Shown here in pieces: positions 1 to 7,066 of a stretch of DNA of 18,673 bases. Source of the DNA: CAZGSN01 sp964371655. Its GTDB lineage: Bacteria; Desulfobacterota; Binatia; HRBIN30. The stretch's first letter is position 1. Every line of letters begins with the position of its first letter. Below the pieces are notes generated by a model, which ran no database searches, had not been told where the DNA came from, and worked only from the letters and a program-made list of their open reading frames with translations. Both the position numbers and the translations under genes were made by a program. The stretch spans positions 1-18,673 of the forward strand of contig CAYJOD010000111.1 of NCBI GenBank assembly GCA_964371655.1. The letters run 5' to 3'.

Positions 1-16
1 GGGTGTGGGGGTGCTA

Positions 17-38
17 CCAAACCCCGCGGGCGGTTTGG
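17..38 (-). terminator. hairpin after the PiT gene, possible terminator
   Basis: A 7-bp perfect stem (CCAAACC / GGTTTGG) with an 8-nt GC loop lies about 50 nt beyond the stop codon of the PiT gene. There is no T tract on the minus strand, so intrinsic termination is uncertain. Next to it, 46-70 holds a GC-rich palindrome ending in GGGATGACC whose relative recurs near 1872-1900, so the stretch may belong to a dispersed repeat. Confidence 0.3.
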
Positions 39-90
39 GTGGGGGGCGGCCGCCCGCGCTGGGATGACCAAGGAACCGTGGTTCGGTAGC

Positions 91-1080
91 TCAGAAGCCC
101 AAGCCGCGCAGCAAGAGGACGGTGACGATCGCGATCGCTGCCGTGCACGGCACTGTCAGAATCCAGGCGACGACGACCCTGCGCGCGACGCCCCAGCGCA
201 CCGCCGACAAGCGCCGGCTGGCGCCGACGCCGACAATGGCCCCGGTTATCGTGTGCGTCGTGCTCACCGGGATTCCGGCGAAGGCGGCTCCGATCAGCGT
301 GACGGCGCCCGCGGTTTCGGCGCAGAAGCCACCGTAGGGTTGGAGCTTGGTGATCTTCATTCCCATCGTCTGGACGATGCGCCAGCCGCCGAACATGGTG
401 CCGAGCGCGATCGCGGCGTGACAGATGAGAATGACCCACATCGGCACGTAGAAGGTGTCGCCAAGCAGGCCGCTGGAAAACAGCAGGACGGCGATGACAC
501 CCATCGTCTTCTGCGCGTCGTTGGTGCCGTGGCCGAGGCTGTAGAACGCGGCCGAAACCAGCTGCAAGCGCCGGAAGCGCGAATCCATACGCGCTGGCGT
601 CGAATCCTGCGACAATTTGAGAACGAGCTTTGTCATCACGACGCCGAGCACGAGGCCGATCGCCGGAGAAATGAAGATGAACAAGAAGATGCGGGTCAGC
701 CCGGAGGGGATGACTGCCTGCGGTCCGGCGGCGGCGATGGCGGCGCCGGCGAAGCCGGCGATCAGAGCATGCGACGAGCTCGTCGGCAGGCCGTAGACCC
801 AAGTGATGTAGTCCCACACGATGGCAGAGAAGAGGGCGCCGAAGATCACCATCGGCGTCACCGAATCCGGGTTCACGATCCCTTTTCCCACCGTCTGCGC
901 GACCTCGACGCCGAAGCCGAACGCGGCGACGAAGTTGAAGAAGGCAGCCCACGCCACGGCCTGGCGCGGCGTCAGCACCCGCGTCGACACGATCGTCGCC
1001 ACCGAGTTGGCGGCGTCGTGGAAGCCATTCATGAAGTCGAACGCCAACGCGACGACGATCAAAAAAATGATCAGCAGCAT
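91..1080 (-). CDS. pit: inorganic phosphate transporter, PiT family
   Basis: Inner-membrane low-affinity phosphate:cation symporter of 329 residues, a size typical of compact bacterial PiT proteins. Both halves of the internally duplicated family fold are visible: the first signature GFHDAANSVATI at about 19-30, with GLPTSSSH at 97-104, and the second signature GHGTNDAQKTMG at 183-194, with PVSTTH at 271-276. Most of the chain is hydrophobic, with roughly nine or ten membrane segments. The ATG start gives an N-terminus that enters the membrane at once, as in the family. It lies 29 bp downstream of a DUF47 gene on the same strand, the usual partner, so the two are probably one transcript. No canonical Shine-Dalgarno sequence is obvious. 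Identity is near certain; the choice of phosphate over sulfate follows from the family and the partner. Confidence 0.95.
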   Translation of the reverse strand: MLLIIFLIVVALAFDFMNGFHDAANSVATIVSTRVLTPRQAVAWAAFFNFVAAFGFGVEVAQTVGKGIVNPDSVTPMVIFGALFSAIVWDYITWVYGLPTSSSHALIAGFAGAAIAAAGPQAVIPSGLTRIFLFIFISPAIGLVLGVVMTKLVLKLSQDSTPARMDSRFRRLQLVSAAFYSLGHGTNDAQKTMGVIAVLLFSSGLLGDTFYVPMWVILICHAAIALGTMFGGWRIVQTMGMKITKLQPYGGFCAETAGAVTLIGAAFAGIPVSTTHTITGAIVGVGASRRLSAVRWGVARRVVVAWILTVPCTAAIAIVTVLLLRGLGF

Positions 1081-1109
1081 TGGTGGAGTAGGGGAAACCG
1101 GGTCGCGGC

Positions 1110-1739
1110 TCAGCTGTACTCGAGCGCTACGCCTTCGAGGATGTTGGCGACGTCCTCACAACGATCGACCGCATCTTCGAGGAAGTCGTAGAGCTCTTTC
1201 ATCTTGATGATCGTGACCGGATCCTTGTCGCCGCTGAATAGGCGTGCCAGCGCACTGCGCAGCAGCGTGTCGCCTTCGTTTTCGAGACGGTTGATCTCTT
1301 TGCAGATCTCGATCAGCGCCTCGCGATCTTTCAGATTGCGCAAGCCGGTCATGGCGCGGTTGACTTGCGTGACCGACTCCACCAGGAGGTCGGACAACTG
1401 CATCGCGTCGCGATCGACGATATTGATCCCGTACAACCAGACCCGCTCCGAGGTGGCGTCGATCAGGTCGAGGATGTCGTCGAGGCGCGTGATCAAGCGG
1501 TGGATGTCGCCGCGATCGATCGGAGTAACGAAGGTCTTGTGCAACGTCTCCACGGCCTTGTGCGTGATCACGTCGCCTTCGTGCTCCACCTGTTTGATGC
1601 GCCGCGCCCGGTCGGCCAGATCCGAAGGCGAGGCCAGCATCGCCTGCAGCAACTTCGCCGCCTCCAGCGTCTTCTGCGCGTGCTGTTCGAAATAATCGAA
1701 GAACTGTTTCCCCTCGCTCGGGAAAAATCTGGCGAACAT
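1110..1739 (-). CDS. DUF47 / PhoU-like protein, partner of PiT
   Basis: All-helical cytosolic protein of 209 residues, related to PhoU (TIGR00153/DUF47 type), thought to modulate PiT phosphate transport. It shows the two acidic metal-binding motifs of the family, VEHEGD at 51-56 and ENEGD at 153-157, and the conserved stretch TPIDRGDIHRL at 72-82. The open frame extends upstream to 1865, but the extra 42 residues are low-complexity, have no family character and run into an inverted-repeat element; the ATG at 1739, giving MFARFFPSEGK, matches the usual N-terminus. It is first in a two-gene unit with the PiT gene. The precise biochemical role of DUF47 proteins is not settled, so the regulatory role is an inference. 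Confidence 0.93.
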   Translation of the reverse strand: MFARFFPSEGKQFFDYFEQHAQKTLEAAKLLQAMLASPSDLADRARRIKQVEHEGDVITHKAVETLHKTFVTPIDRGDIHRLITRLDDILDLIDATSERVWLYGINIVDRDAMQLSDLLVESVTQVNRAMTGLRNLKDREALIEICKEINRLENEGDTLLRSALARLFSGDKDPVTIIKMKELYDFLEDAVDRCEDVANILEGVALEYS

Positions 1740-1794
1740 GGCCGCGCAAGTTAGAAGAGTGTTGCGGCTGTGTAAAGGAGAGGTGACAAAGGGT

Positions 1795-1948
1795 GGTGTA
1801 TCAGTTTGATTCCGTTTGCCATCGCTGGGAGCGCGCGCGGCTCGCGCGCATGGGCGAGAGCCCACTGCGGCGGGCGGGCCGCCCGCGCCCGGCGATGACC
1901 AACAGTTGCGCGTGTTCGCTCAGCGCTCGGGAATCGAACTGATACACC
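1795..1948. repeat. 154-bp inverted-repeat element
   Basis: The ends are inverted copies: GGTGTATCAGTTTGATTCCG at 1795-1814 and its near-complement at 1928-1948. Inside lie further GC-rich palindromes (around 1829-1850 and 1872-1893). A single arm of the same family (CATCAGTTTGATTCC) is found at 6854-6868. It sits upstream of the DUF47 start. It has no coding capacity of its own. The rest of 1949-2030 shows nothing recognisable. Confidence 0.65.
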
Positions 1949-2030
1949 GCGTGACAGAGAGAGCTGCGTAGGTCGCGGCCCGGGTACGCTTGGGCTCGCA
2001 GTGCCGGAGGCCGTCGTCGAAGCCGCTGAG

Positions 2031-2261
2031 TTAGGCCAGCAGCTGCGTCGCGAGAAGCTTACGGGCGGCCAACGGAACTTCCACCGAAACGAAATAGCCG
2101 GCCGGGTACAGATAGTCTTCGCCGGATTCATCGATGACGCGTACGTACCCGTCCTTTGCGGCGGCTGCGTCGGGTAGAACCGGATAAACCTTGCGGACCT
2201 CTAGATCGACGCAATCATCGTTGCGTAGACAGATTACAAACTTTCCTCGTGTACGCGCCAT
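2031..2261 (-). CDS. short conserved protein of unknown function
   Basis: A 76-residue protein starting MARTRGKFVICL. I recognise the general pattern (FVICLRNDDC near the start, then KVYPVLPD at about 24-31 and VRVIDESGEDYLYP at about 40-53) as resembling a small protein seen often in environmental genomes without an assigned function; this is from memory and not checked by search. It is predicted soluble, with a compact beta-rich character, and has no signal peptide or catalytic motif I can name. The ATG at 2259-2261 gives a sensible N-terminus. It lies on the same strand as, and 44 bp downstream of, the small membrane protein gene, so co-transcription is possible. Codon use is GC-rich and consistent with a real gene. 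Confidence 0.75.
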   Translation of the reverse strand: MARTRGKFVICLRNDDCVDLEVRKVYPVLPDAAAAKDGYVRVIDESGEDYLYPAGYFVSVEVPLAARKLLATQLLA

Positions 2262-2305
2262 AATCTCAATCCAAGTACCGCTTGATCAGCGAGGCCGGGC
2301 CACAA

Positions 2306-2719
2306 TTAGAACCACCACGCCAACCAGAGCCCCAGTCCCCCCATGACGAGGTTACAAGCCGCGCTCAAGAGCAACCCGACGGCAATCCAGCGGGCATGGT
2401 GCCCTGAGATTCGTCGCGTCTGGAAGGGGAGGGTGTGGCCAGCTGGGGGAAAGCTATCGGAGCGCAACGTCTTCCATGCCCACGTCGCGAGACAAATTCC
2501 CAGGAGGTTGAACGGAACGGCATTCGTTGCGCCCTGAACCTTCACGAGAACAAGAGCCTCCCGCACCCGATCGCTCAACTGATCCGCCTCGGGGGGCATG
2601 TTCACGCGTGCCAAGACTGCCCAGTTGACTACTACGGTGACTGCGACGATGAGCCCGCCGTAGACGCTGCAGCGATACCATGCTCGGCGATCGGGAATCA
2701 CAATCTCAGGTGCTGTCAC
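2306..2719 (-). CDS. small membrane protein of unknown function
   Basis: A 137-residue protein with three hydrophobic stretches: about 17-38, 60-78 and a C-terminal one at about 109-137 ending in LGLWLAWWF. Between the first two lies an amphipathic stretch rich in charged residues (about 42-58), probably extracytoplasmic or interfacial. The start is GTG; AGAGG lies about 10 nt upstream, and an ATG start at residue 41 would delete the first membrane segment. I do not recognise the family. The plus-strand frames overlapping it look like shadows. A transporter subunit cannot be excluded but nothing supports one. Confidence 0.6.
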   Translation of the reverse strand: MTAPEIVIPDRRAWYRCSVYGGLIVAVTVVVNWAVLARVNMPPEADQLSDRVREALVLVKVQGATNAVPFNLLGICLATWAWKTLRSDSFPPAGHTLPFQTRRISGHHARWIAVGLLLSAACNLVMGGLGLWLAWWF

Positions 2720-2906
2720 GTGTTGATCGCCTCTGCCATTCCGAATCGCTCAACCTTGACTTAGCCCGCGAGGCCAAGCGGTTTGATCACGCGCGCTGAG
2801 CCAGTCCTTTCCTGTACTCCTCACAGTTGTGTACTCCCGCTCGCTCTGCGCCGTCAAACGTTCTCGGCGCCTCCTTAGGATTGGAAGTAGGTGTGACCCT
2901 GTGACC

Positions 2907-2999
2907 GTAGCCGCGCTCGCCAGAGCGTGGAGCGGCTCGAATCGAAGCATGAATCTGCTGATGAACAGCGGCGGCCACGGCCTTGGCGGCCGCGGCTAC
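2907..2999. repeat. 93-bp inverted-repeat unit, copy A
   Basis: It begins GTAGCCGCGCTCGCCAGAGC and ends CCGCGGCTAC, so its termini are imperfect inverted copies of each other (consensus GTAGCCGCG..CGCCA..GC.TGG). A second unit of identical length starts 123 bp later, and a third, interrupted copy in reverse orientation is at 16956-17217. It lies in the 475-bp gene-free stretch 2720-3194, where I find no credible coding sequence. Confidence 0.75.
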
Positions 3000-3029
3000 G
3001 TTCACACGTGCCGACCTTACACCAGTTGC

Positions 3030-3122
3030 GTAGCCGCGCTCGCCAGAGCGTGGCCTCGGGTGGATTGGAAGCGCTGATCTTCTGAGGAACAGGGACGGCC
3101 ACGGCCTGGCGGCCGCAGCTAC
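3030..3122. repeat. 93-bp inverted-repeat unit, copy B
   Basis: Same orientation and length as the unit at 2907-2999: the first 25 bases are nearly identical and the last 33 closely similar, while the middle is diverged. Each copy is followed by a related spacer containing CGACCTTACA (3012-3021 and about 3154-3163), so the duplicated block is larger than the inverted-repeat unit. There is no coding capacity. Confidence 0.75.
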
Positions 3123-3194
3123 GTTTGCGCTCTCGCGCGAGGCTGGGTGCGCCGACCTTACATCCCTGGCGCCTCTACGCACGGCACCCTCGAT

Positions 3195-4247
3195 CTACGC
3201 CTCGACGACGATGCGGCCTTGGTTCTCGGCGGTGATCGCACCGATCTCGGCGACCACCTCGACGCCGTGATCACGCAGGGCGCGGGCGAGGGTGGTGGCG
3301 CGTGCTGCGGGCACCGACAACAGTAGGCCGCCGGAGGTTTGGGCGTCGGCGATCACCAGTTGCTCCAGCTCCGAGAGCGTCGCGGCGAAGGTGACGGCGT
3401 CTTGTACGTAGGCGAGGTTGCGCTTCGTGCCGCCGGGGATGACGCCGGCGCGGGCGAGATCGACAACCCCTTCGAGAATCGGCACGGCGCTGTACGTGAG
3501 GCGGGCGCCGACGCCACTGCCGCCGACCATCTCCTTGAGGTGGCCGAGCAAACCGAAACCGGTGACGTCGGTGCAGGCGCTAACGCCGACCTCGATGGCC
3601 GCCTCGCTCGCTGCCTTGTTGAGCGTCGACATCCAGCGCACCGCAGCCTCGATCAGAGCGGGCGCGGCGACGTCGCGTTTGATCGCGGTCGAGACGATGC
3701 CCATGCCCAGTGGCTTGGTGAGGAAGAGCCGATCGCCGGGCTGCGCCGTCGAGTTCTTCAAGATGCGATCCGGATGCACGACCCCAGTGACCGCCATTCC
3801 GTACTTAGGCTCTTTGTCGTCGATGCTATGGCCGCCGACGACCTGCACGCCCGCCTCGATCGCCTTGTCGATGCCGCCGCGCAGAATCTCGCCGAGAATG
3901 CTCATCGGCAGCTCGGTGCTCGGGAAGGCGACGACGTTGAGCGCCAGCAGCGGTCGCCCGCCCATCGCGTAGACGTCGCTGATCGCGTTGGTCGCCGCGA
4001 TCTGCCCGTACTGGTAGGGATCGTCGACGATCGGTGTGAAGAAGTCGATCGTCTGCACCAGCGCCAGCTCCGGCGTCAGTTGATACACGGCAGCATCGTC
4101 AGACGTGGCTGTACCTACCAAGACCCTTGCGTCGGTCGGACCCGGCAGCTTGCTCAGAATCTCGCCGAGATCCCGCGGCCCGATCTTGCAGGCGCAGCCG
4201 GCGCCGTGGCTGAACGATGTGAGGCGAATGGGCTCAGGTGTGGTCAT
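3195..4247 (-). CDS. selD: selenide, water dikinase (SelD)
   Basis: Makes selenophosphate from selenide and ATP, the selenium donor for selenocysteine and 2-selenouridine tRNA. It is 350 residues long, typical for the family. The N-terminal catalytic loop reads SHGAGCACKI (13-22); the catalytic position is Cys18 (codon TGC, not a recoded TGA) followed by the essential Lys21. Further family features are TSDDAAVY (48-55), the IDFFTPIVDDPY stretch, ATNAISDVYAMGG (about 84-96) and GGHSIDDKEPKYG. The C-terminal half has DVTGFGLLGHL and the ADAQTSGGLL motif. The ATG start gives the usual short leader. No SelA, SelB, tRNA-Sec or YbbB gene lies in this window, so the use of the selenophosphate cannot be told from here. 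Confidence 0.96.
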   Translation of the reverse strand: MTTPEPIRLTSFSHGAGCACKIGPRDLGEILSKLPGPTDARVLVGTATSDDAAVYQLTPELALVQTIDFFTPIVDDPYQYGQIAATNAISDVYAMGGRPLLALNVVAFPSTELPMSILGEILRGGIDKAIEAGVQVVGGHSIDDKEPKYGMAVTGVVHPDRILKNSTAQPGDRLFLTKPLGMGIVSTAIKRDVAAPALIEAAVRWMSTLNKAASEAAIEVGVSACTDVTGFGLLGHLKEMVGGSGVGARLTYSAVPILEGVVDLARAGVIPGGTKRNLAYVQDAVTFAATLSELEQLVIADAQTSGGLLLSVPAARATTLARALRDHGVEVVAEIGAITAENQGRIVVEA

Positions 4248-4328
4248 GGTGCTCCTGACGTCGTCAAAGGTAGGGCGCGAAACTCCTCGACCCGGCAGCG
4301 CCGGAAACGAACGGGAAGAAATGGAAGA

Positions 4329-4410
4329 ACCCTCACCCTAACCCTCTCCCAGAGGGCGAGGGGAGCTTGCCTTCCTCCCTCTCCCTCTGGGAGAGGGCCG
4401 GGGTGAGGGT
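4329..4410. repeat. palindromic element of the CCCTCTCCC type
   Basis: Arms of 28 bp at 4329-4356 and 4383-4410 are inverted copies with 25 of 28 positions matching, around the core CCCTCTCCCAGAGGG. The sequence type is a well-known dispersed extragenic palindrome of GC-rich bacteria. It is upstream of the selD start and could fold in either transcript. A relative with a different core is at 16797-16830. Confidence 0.8.
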
Positions 4411-4478
4411 GATCGGCTCCTTGTCTCCTCCGAAGTTGCAACTCGCCACGCTAGCTCTCAACCCGAAAACATCAATTG

Positions 4479-4630
4479 GAACCGCGGATGGACACGGATT
4501 CACGCGGATTGCTGGTACTTCGGCTCGCGTACGCAGGTATCGAAATGTGTCGAGACACCGAGGGACCGATCAGCAATTTCCCCAAGCTCCTCTTGCTTCA
4601 TCCGTGTCCATCCGTGTCCATCCGCGGTTC
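4479..4630. repeat. 152-bp element with perfect 21-bp inverted ends
   Basis: Ends at 4479-4499 and 4610-4630 are perfect inverted repeats built on CCGCGGATGGACACGGAT; the right end carries an extra direct copy of TCCGTGTCCA (4601-4610, 4611-4620). This is a common dispersed repeat type that is often mis-annotated as a small protein beginning MEPRMDTD; I do not treat it as coding. Together with the element at 4329-4410 it fills most of the gene-free stretch 4248-4709, where no other gene is visible. Confidence 0.8.
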
Positions 4631-4709
4631 AACTGTTCTTTCCCGGCTCAATCGCCTTCTGAGTTCGGCACAGATCCCCCCAGGTGGTGCGTCGTGTAGG
4701 ATCCCACCT

Positions 4710-5777
4710 TCAGTGAATCGTGGGTAGTGCCTGTGTGGGCCGCGTCTCGACCGCCTCCACGACCTTCTGGGCAAGGGCGCGGAACGCCAGGCTCTGTGGA
4801 TGCTGCGGCTCAGCGACGACCAACGGCGTGCCGTTGTCCGCCGCGGCGCGGATGTCGCGCAGTAGCGGGATCGCGCCGAGGAACGGGATGCCGAACTGCT
4901 TGGCGACAGCCTCGCCGCCGCCATGGCCGAAGATGTCGGCACGCTGTCCGCAGCCGCCGCAGACGTGGTAGCTCATGTTTTCGATCACCCCGAGCACCGG
5001 CGCATGCACTTCTTCGAACATCTTGATGCCGCGCTTGACGTCTTCGAGGGCGACGTCTTGCGGTGTGGTCACGATCACGCCGCCATCGAGAGGCACTTGC
5101 TGCGTGATTGTCAGCTGCGCGTCGCCGGTGCCGGGTGGCAGATCGAGGACGAGGTAGTCGAGCTCGCCCCACGCCACCTCGCGCAGGAATTGCGTCAGCA
5201 TCTTGTTGATCATCGGTCCGCGCCAGATCACCGGCGTGCGATCGGCGAGGAAGAGGCCGAGCGACATCACCTTCATTCCAAAACGTTCGAGGGGAACGAT
5301 ACGCTTATCTTCGGTCGTGGTGGGGCGGTCGTGCAGCCCGAGCATCAGGGCGATGCTGGGACCGTAGACGTCGGCATCCATCAATCCGACGCGATGACCG
5401 AGGCCGACGAGAGCCAACGCCAGATTGGTTGCCACCGTCGACTTGCCGACGCCGCCTTTGCCGCTGGCAACGGCGATGATGCGCTTGATCCCGGGAACCT
5501 CGGCCGGCCCCGCCACGCCACGGTGCGCCGGCGGCGCCGGTTGCGAAATGCTGATCTGCACGGCGCTCACGCCGGGCATGCGTGCCACCGCCGCGCTGAC
5601 CGCGGTGCGAATCTGCTCGATGACATCTTCCTTCGCCGTCGTCGGTGCCAGGATGACGTTCACACCGGTCGACCCGATCTCGATATCTTTGATCAAACCG
5701 AACGACACGATGTCGCGGGCGAACCCGGGGTACTTGATCTTCTTCAGCTCTTCCAAGACTTCCTGCGGCGTTACCAT
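4710..5777 (-). CDS. mrp: Mrp/NBP35 family iron-sulfur carrier ATPase
   Basis: Cytosolic P-loop ATPase of 355 residues that carries and delivers [4Fe-4S] clusters to target proteins (ApbC/Mrp family). Domain order is full: an N-terminal MIP18/DUF59 domain (about 3-80), a linker rich in Pro/Ala (81-95), then the ATPase with the deviant Walker A GKGGVGKST (106-114), the DADVYGPS motif (134-141), WRGPM (185-189) and DLPPGTGD (212-219). The cluster-binding CxxC is present as CGGC at 273-276. The ATG at 5777 has an AGAAGGA sequence about 8 nt upstream. It lies between an element-rich gap and the Crp-like gene and is probably transcribed alone. Confidence 0.95.
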   Translation of the reverse strand: MVTPQEVLEELKKIKYPGFARDIVSFGLIKDIEIGSTGVNVILAPTTAKEDVIEQIRTAVSAAVARMPGVSAVQISISQPAPPAHRGVAGPAEVPGIKRIIAVASGKGGVGKSTVATNLALALVGLGHRVGLMDADVYGPSIALMLGLHDRPTTTEDKRIVPLERFGMKVMSLGLFLADRTPVIWRGPMINKMLTQFLREVAWGELDYLVLDLPPGTGDAQLTITQQVPLDGGVIVTTPQDVALEDVKRGIKMFEEVHAPVLGVIENMSYHVCGGCGQRADIFGHGGGEAVAKQFGIPFLGAIPLLRDIRAAADNGTPLVVAEPQHPQSLAFRALAQKVVEAVETRPTQALPTIH

Positions 5778-5846
5778 ACTCCGTCCTTCTCTGTTGAATG
5801 TGTGATGCGCCGCACCGTAGCCCGAACCGGAGCCCGATGGGAGTCA

Positions 5847-5977
5847 GAGGCTGTGAAGCATGGTGGCGCAGGCGTCCCTGCCTGCGCAGCCGGGCAGGCA
5901 CGGAGGCCTGCCCCACCATGACCTGCAGCTTTGGGGGCCGGCGCAGTGCTCCAGCTTGGCGCGTTTTTCACAGCCTC
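5847..5977. repeat. 131-bp nested inverted-repeat element
   Basis: Outer ends GAGGCTGTGAA (5847-5857) and TTCACAGCCTC (5967-5977) are perfect inverted repeats. Nested inside, 5859-5920 is a second palindrome running from CATGGTGG to CCACCATG with GGCAGG/CCTGCC repeats. The right edge abuts the stop codon of the Crp-like gene (5978-5980), so the element forms that gene's immediate 3' end. Little else is present in the 200-bp gap. Confidence 0.7.
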
Positions 5978-6655
5978 TCAGCTCTTCTCGCCGTGCGCGA
6001 TGCTCTTCAATCGCGGCACGTCAAGGAGCTCGATCTGATGGCGCGCCGAGCCGATCAGTCCGTCGCTTTGCCAGCGGCTGGTGACGCGGATGGCCGATTC
6101 GACGGTTGTACCGGTCATGTCGGCGAGCTCCTGGCGCGTGACCGCGAGCAGGGTGTGTCCGTTGTTGTCGGCACCGATCTTCGGCGCCAACGCCAACAGA
6201 GCCCGCGCCAGGCGCTGCTCGACGCGTTCCAGAGCAACGGACCGCAAACGATCGTGCGCGTCACGCAGCCGCGCCGTGACGTGCTCCATGATGGCGTTGC
6301 GCAGGGTTGGATAGCGCTGACAGAAATCGCGGGCGACGCTGGCCGGCAGGCGCCAGACACTGCCGTCGTCCGCGGCGATCGCCGCTGCCGGGTACGGGCG
6401 ACCCTGAATGGCGACGACCGCTCCGAACAGCTCTCCGGACACCACGACCTCGAGCACGATCTCGCGCCCGTCCGGCCCCGACTTGATGATGTGCACCTTG
6501 CCCTCGCGGACCACCCACAAGGCGTCGGCCGGCTCACCCTCGCCGAACAACACCTGGCCGCGATGAATGGGGACCTCATGTGCGGCACGATCGAGAGCGG
6601 CGCGCTCGGACTCGGGCAGGACGCGAAATCCCGGCAACGACGAAATGCTCGACAT
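5978..6655 (-). CDS. Crp/Fnr family transcriptional regulator
   Basis: DNA-binding regulator of 225 residues: a cyclic-nucleotide-type beta-barrel sensor (about 8-110, with GEPADALWVV at 40-49, GKVHI at 52-56 and SGELFG at 73-78), a dimerisation helix (about 115-145) and a C-terminal winged helix with TRQELADMTGTTVESAIR (173-190). The Arg-Ser pair that grips cAMP in true CRP is absent (GRPYPAAA at 85-92), and there is no N-terminal cysteine cluster as in Fnr, so the signal is unknown. The frame is open to 6790, but that extension crosses a 28-bp palindrome and looks non-coding; ATG at 6655 gives the usual short leader. The target genes cannot be inferred; the lipoprotein gene is divergent. 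Confidence 0.88.
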   Translation of the reverse strand: MSSISSLPGFRVLPESERAALDRAAHEVPIHRGQVLFGEGEPADALWVVREGKVHIIKSGPDGREIVLEVVVSGELFGAVVAIQGRPYPAAAIAADDGSVWRLPASVARDFCQRYPTLRNAIMEHVTARLRDAHDRLRSVALERVEQRLARALLALAPKIGADNNGHTLLAVTRQELADMTGTTVESAIRVTSRWQSDGLIGSARHQIELLDVPRLKSIAHGEKS

Positions 6656-6749
6656 ATGGTGGGGATGATAAACCGCGCCACGGCGAAACGAAACCCGCCA
6701 GCCGATTGCGTGATGAGTCAGCTTGAGACCCAGCAGTACGAAGGCAGGC

Positions 6750-6777
6750 GTAGAAGCACGGCATGCCGTGCTTCTAC
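6750..6777. repeat. 28-bp perfect palindrome
   Basis: GTAGAAGCACGGCA followed directly by its exact reverse complement. It lies about 95 bp upstream of the Crp-like start in the divergent intergenic region. It could be a repeat of the extragenic-palindrome type, a cruciform, or an operator; perfect symmetry fits a dimeric regulator, but 28 bp without a degenerate centre is more like a repeat. Confidence 0.7.
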
Positions 6778-6877
6778 AATCTCGAACCAACCGACCGCCG
6801 CCGCTTCAACCAGCGAAAGGTGCGATCCGACGGATTGCCGATCGCGGTAGTGCATCAGTTTGATTCCTGATCCACTG

Positions 6878-6981
6878 GTCATTCCGAGCATTCCACACTT
6901 CCGTGGCGAGGAATCTTCCGAGCTGCGCGACAATCGCGACGACCGACCTAGACGAGATTCCTCGCTTCCGCTCGGAATGAC
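6878..6981. repeat. 104-bp element of the ATTCCGAG type
   Basis: Outer arms GTCATTCCGAG (6878-6888) and CTCGGAATGAC (6971-6981) are perfect inverted repeats, and so are the inner arms GCGAGGAATCT (6906-6916) and AGATTCCTCGC (6955-6965). This is a familiar dispersed repeat in environmental bacterial genomes. It makes the first part of the open frame in front of the lipoprotein gene spurious. Confidence 0.8.
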
Positions 6982-7066
6982 ATCGGTCCAAACATCAAAC
7001 GGATACACGACGCCGATCGCTGCTGAGCTTGCGGACGTAGCCGATTTCGGGGTAGCAAGCGCCGCT

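Noticed and set aside
64..1191. A 375-codon plus-strand open frame over the PiT gene
   Set aside because: The opposite strand encodes clear PiT signatures; this frame is a low-complexity shadow.
4191..4197. A selenocysteine codon in selD
   Set aside because: The catalytic position is encoded by TGC, so this is the Cys form.
4476..4727. A small frame beginning MEPRMDTD
   Set aside because: It is the translation of a dispersed inverted-repeat element and a familiar annotation artefact.
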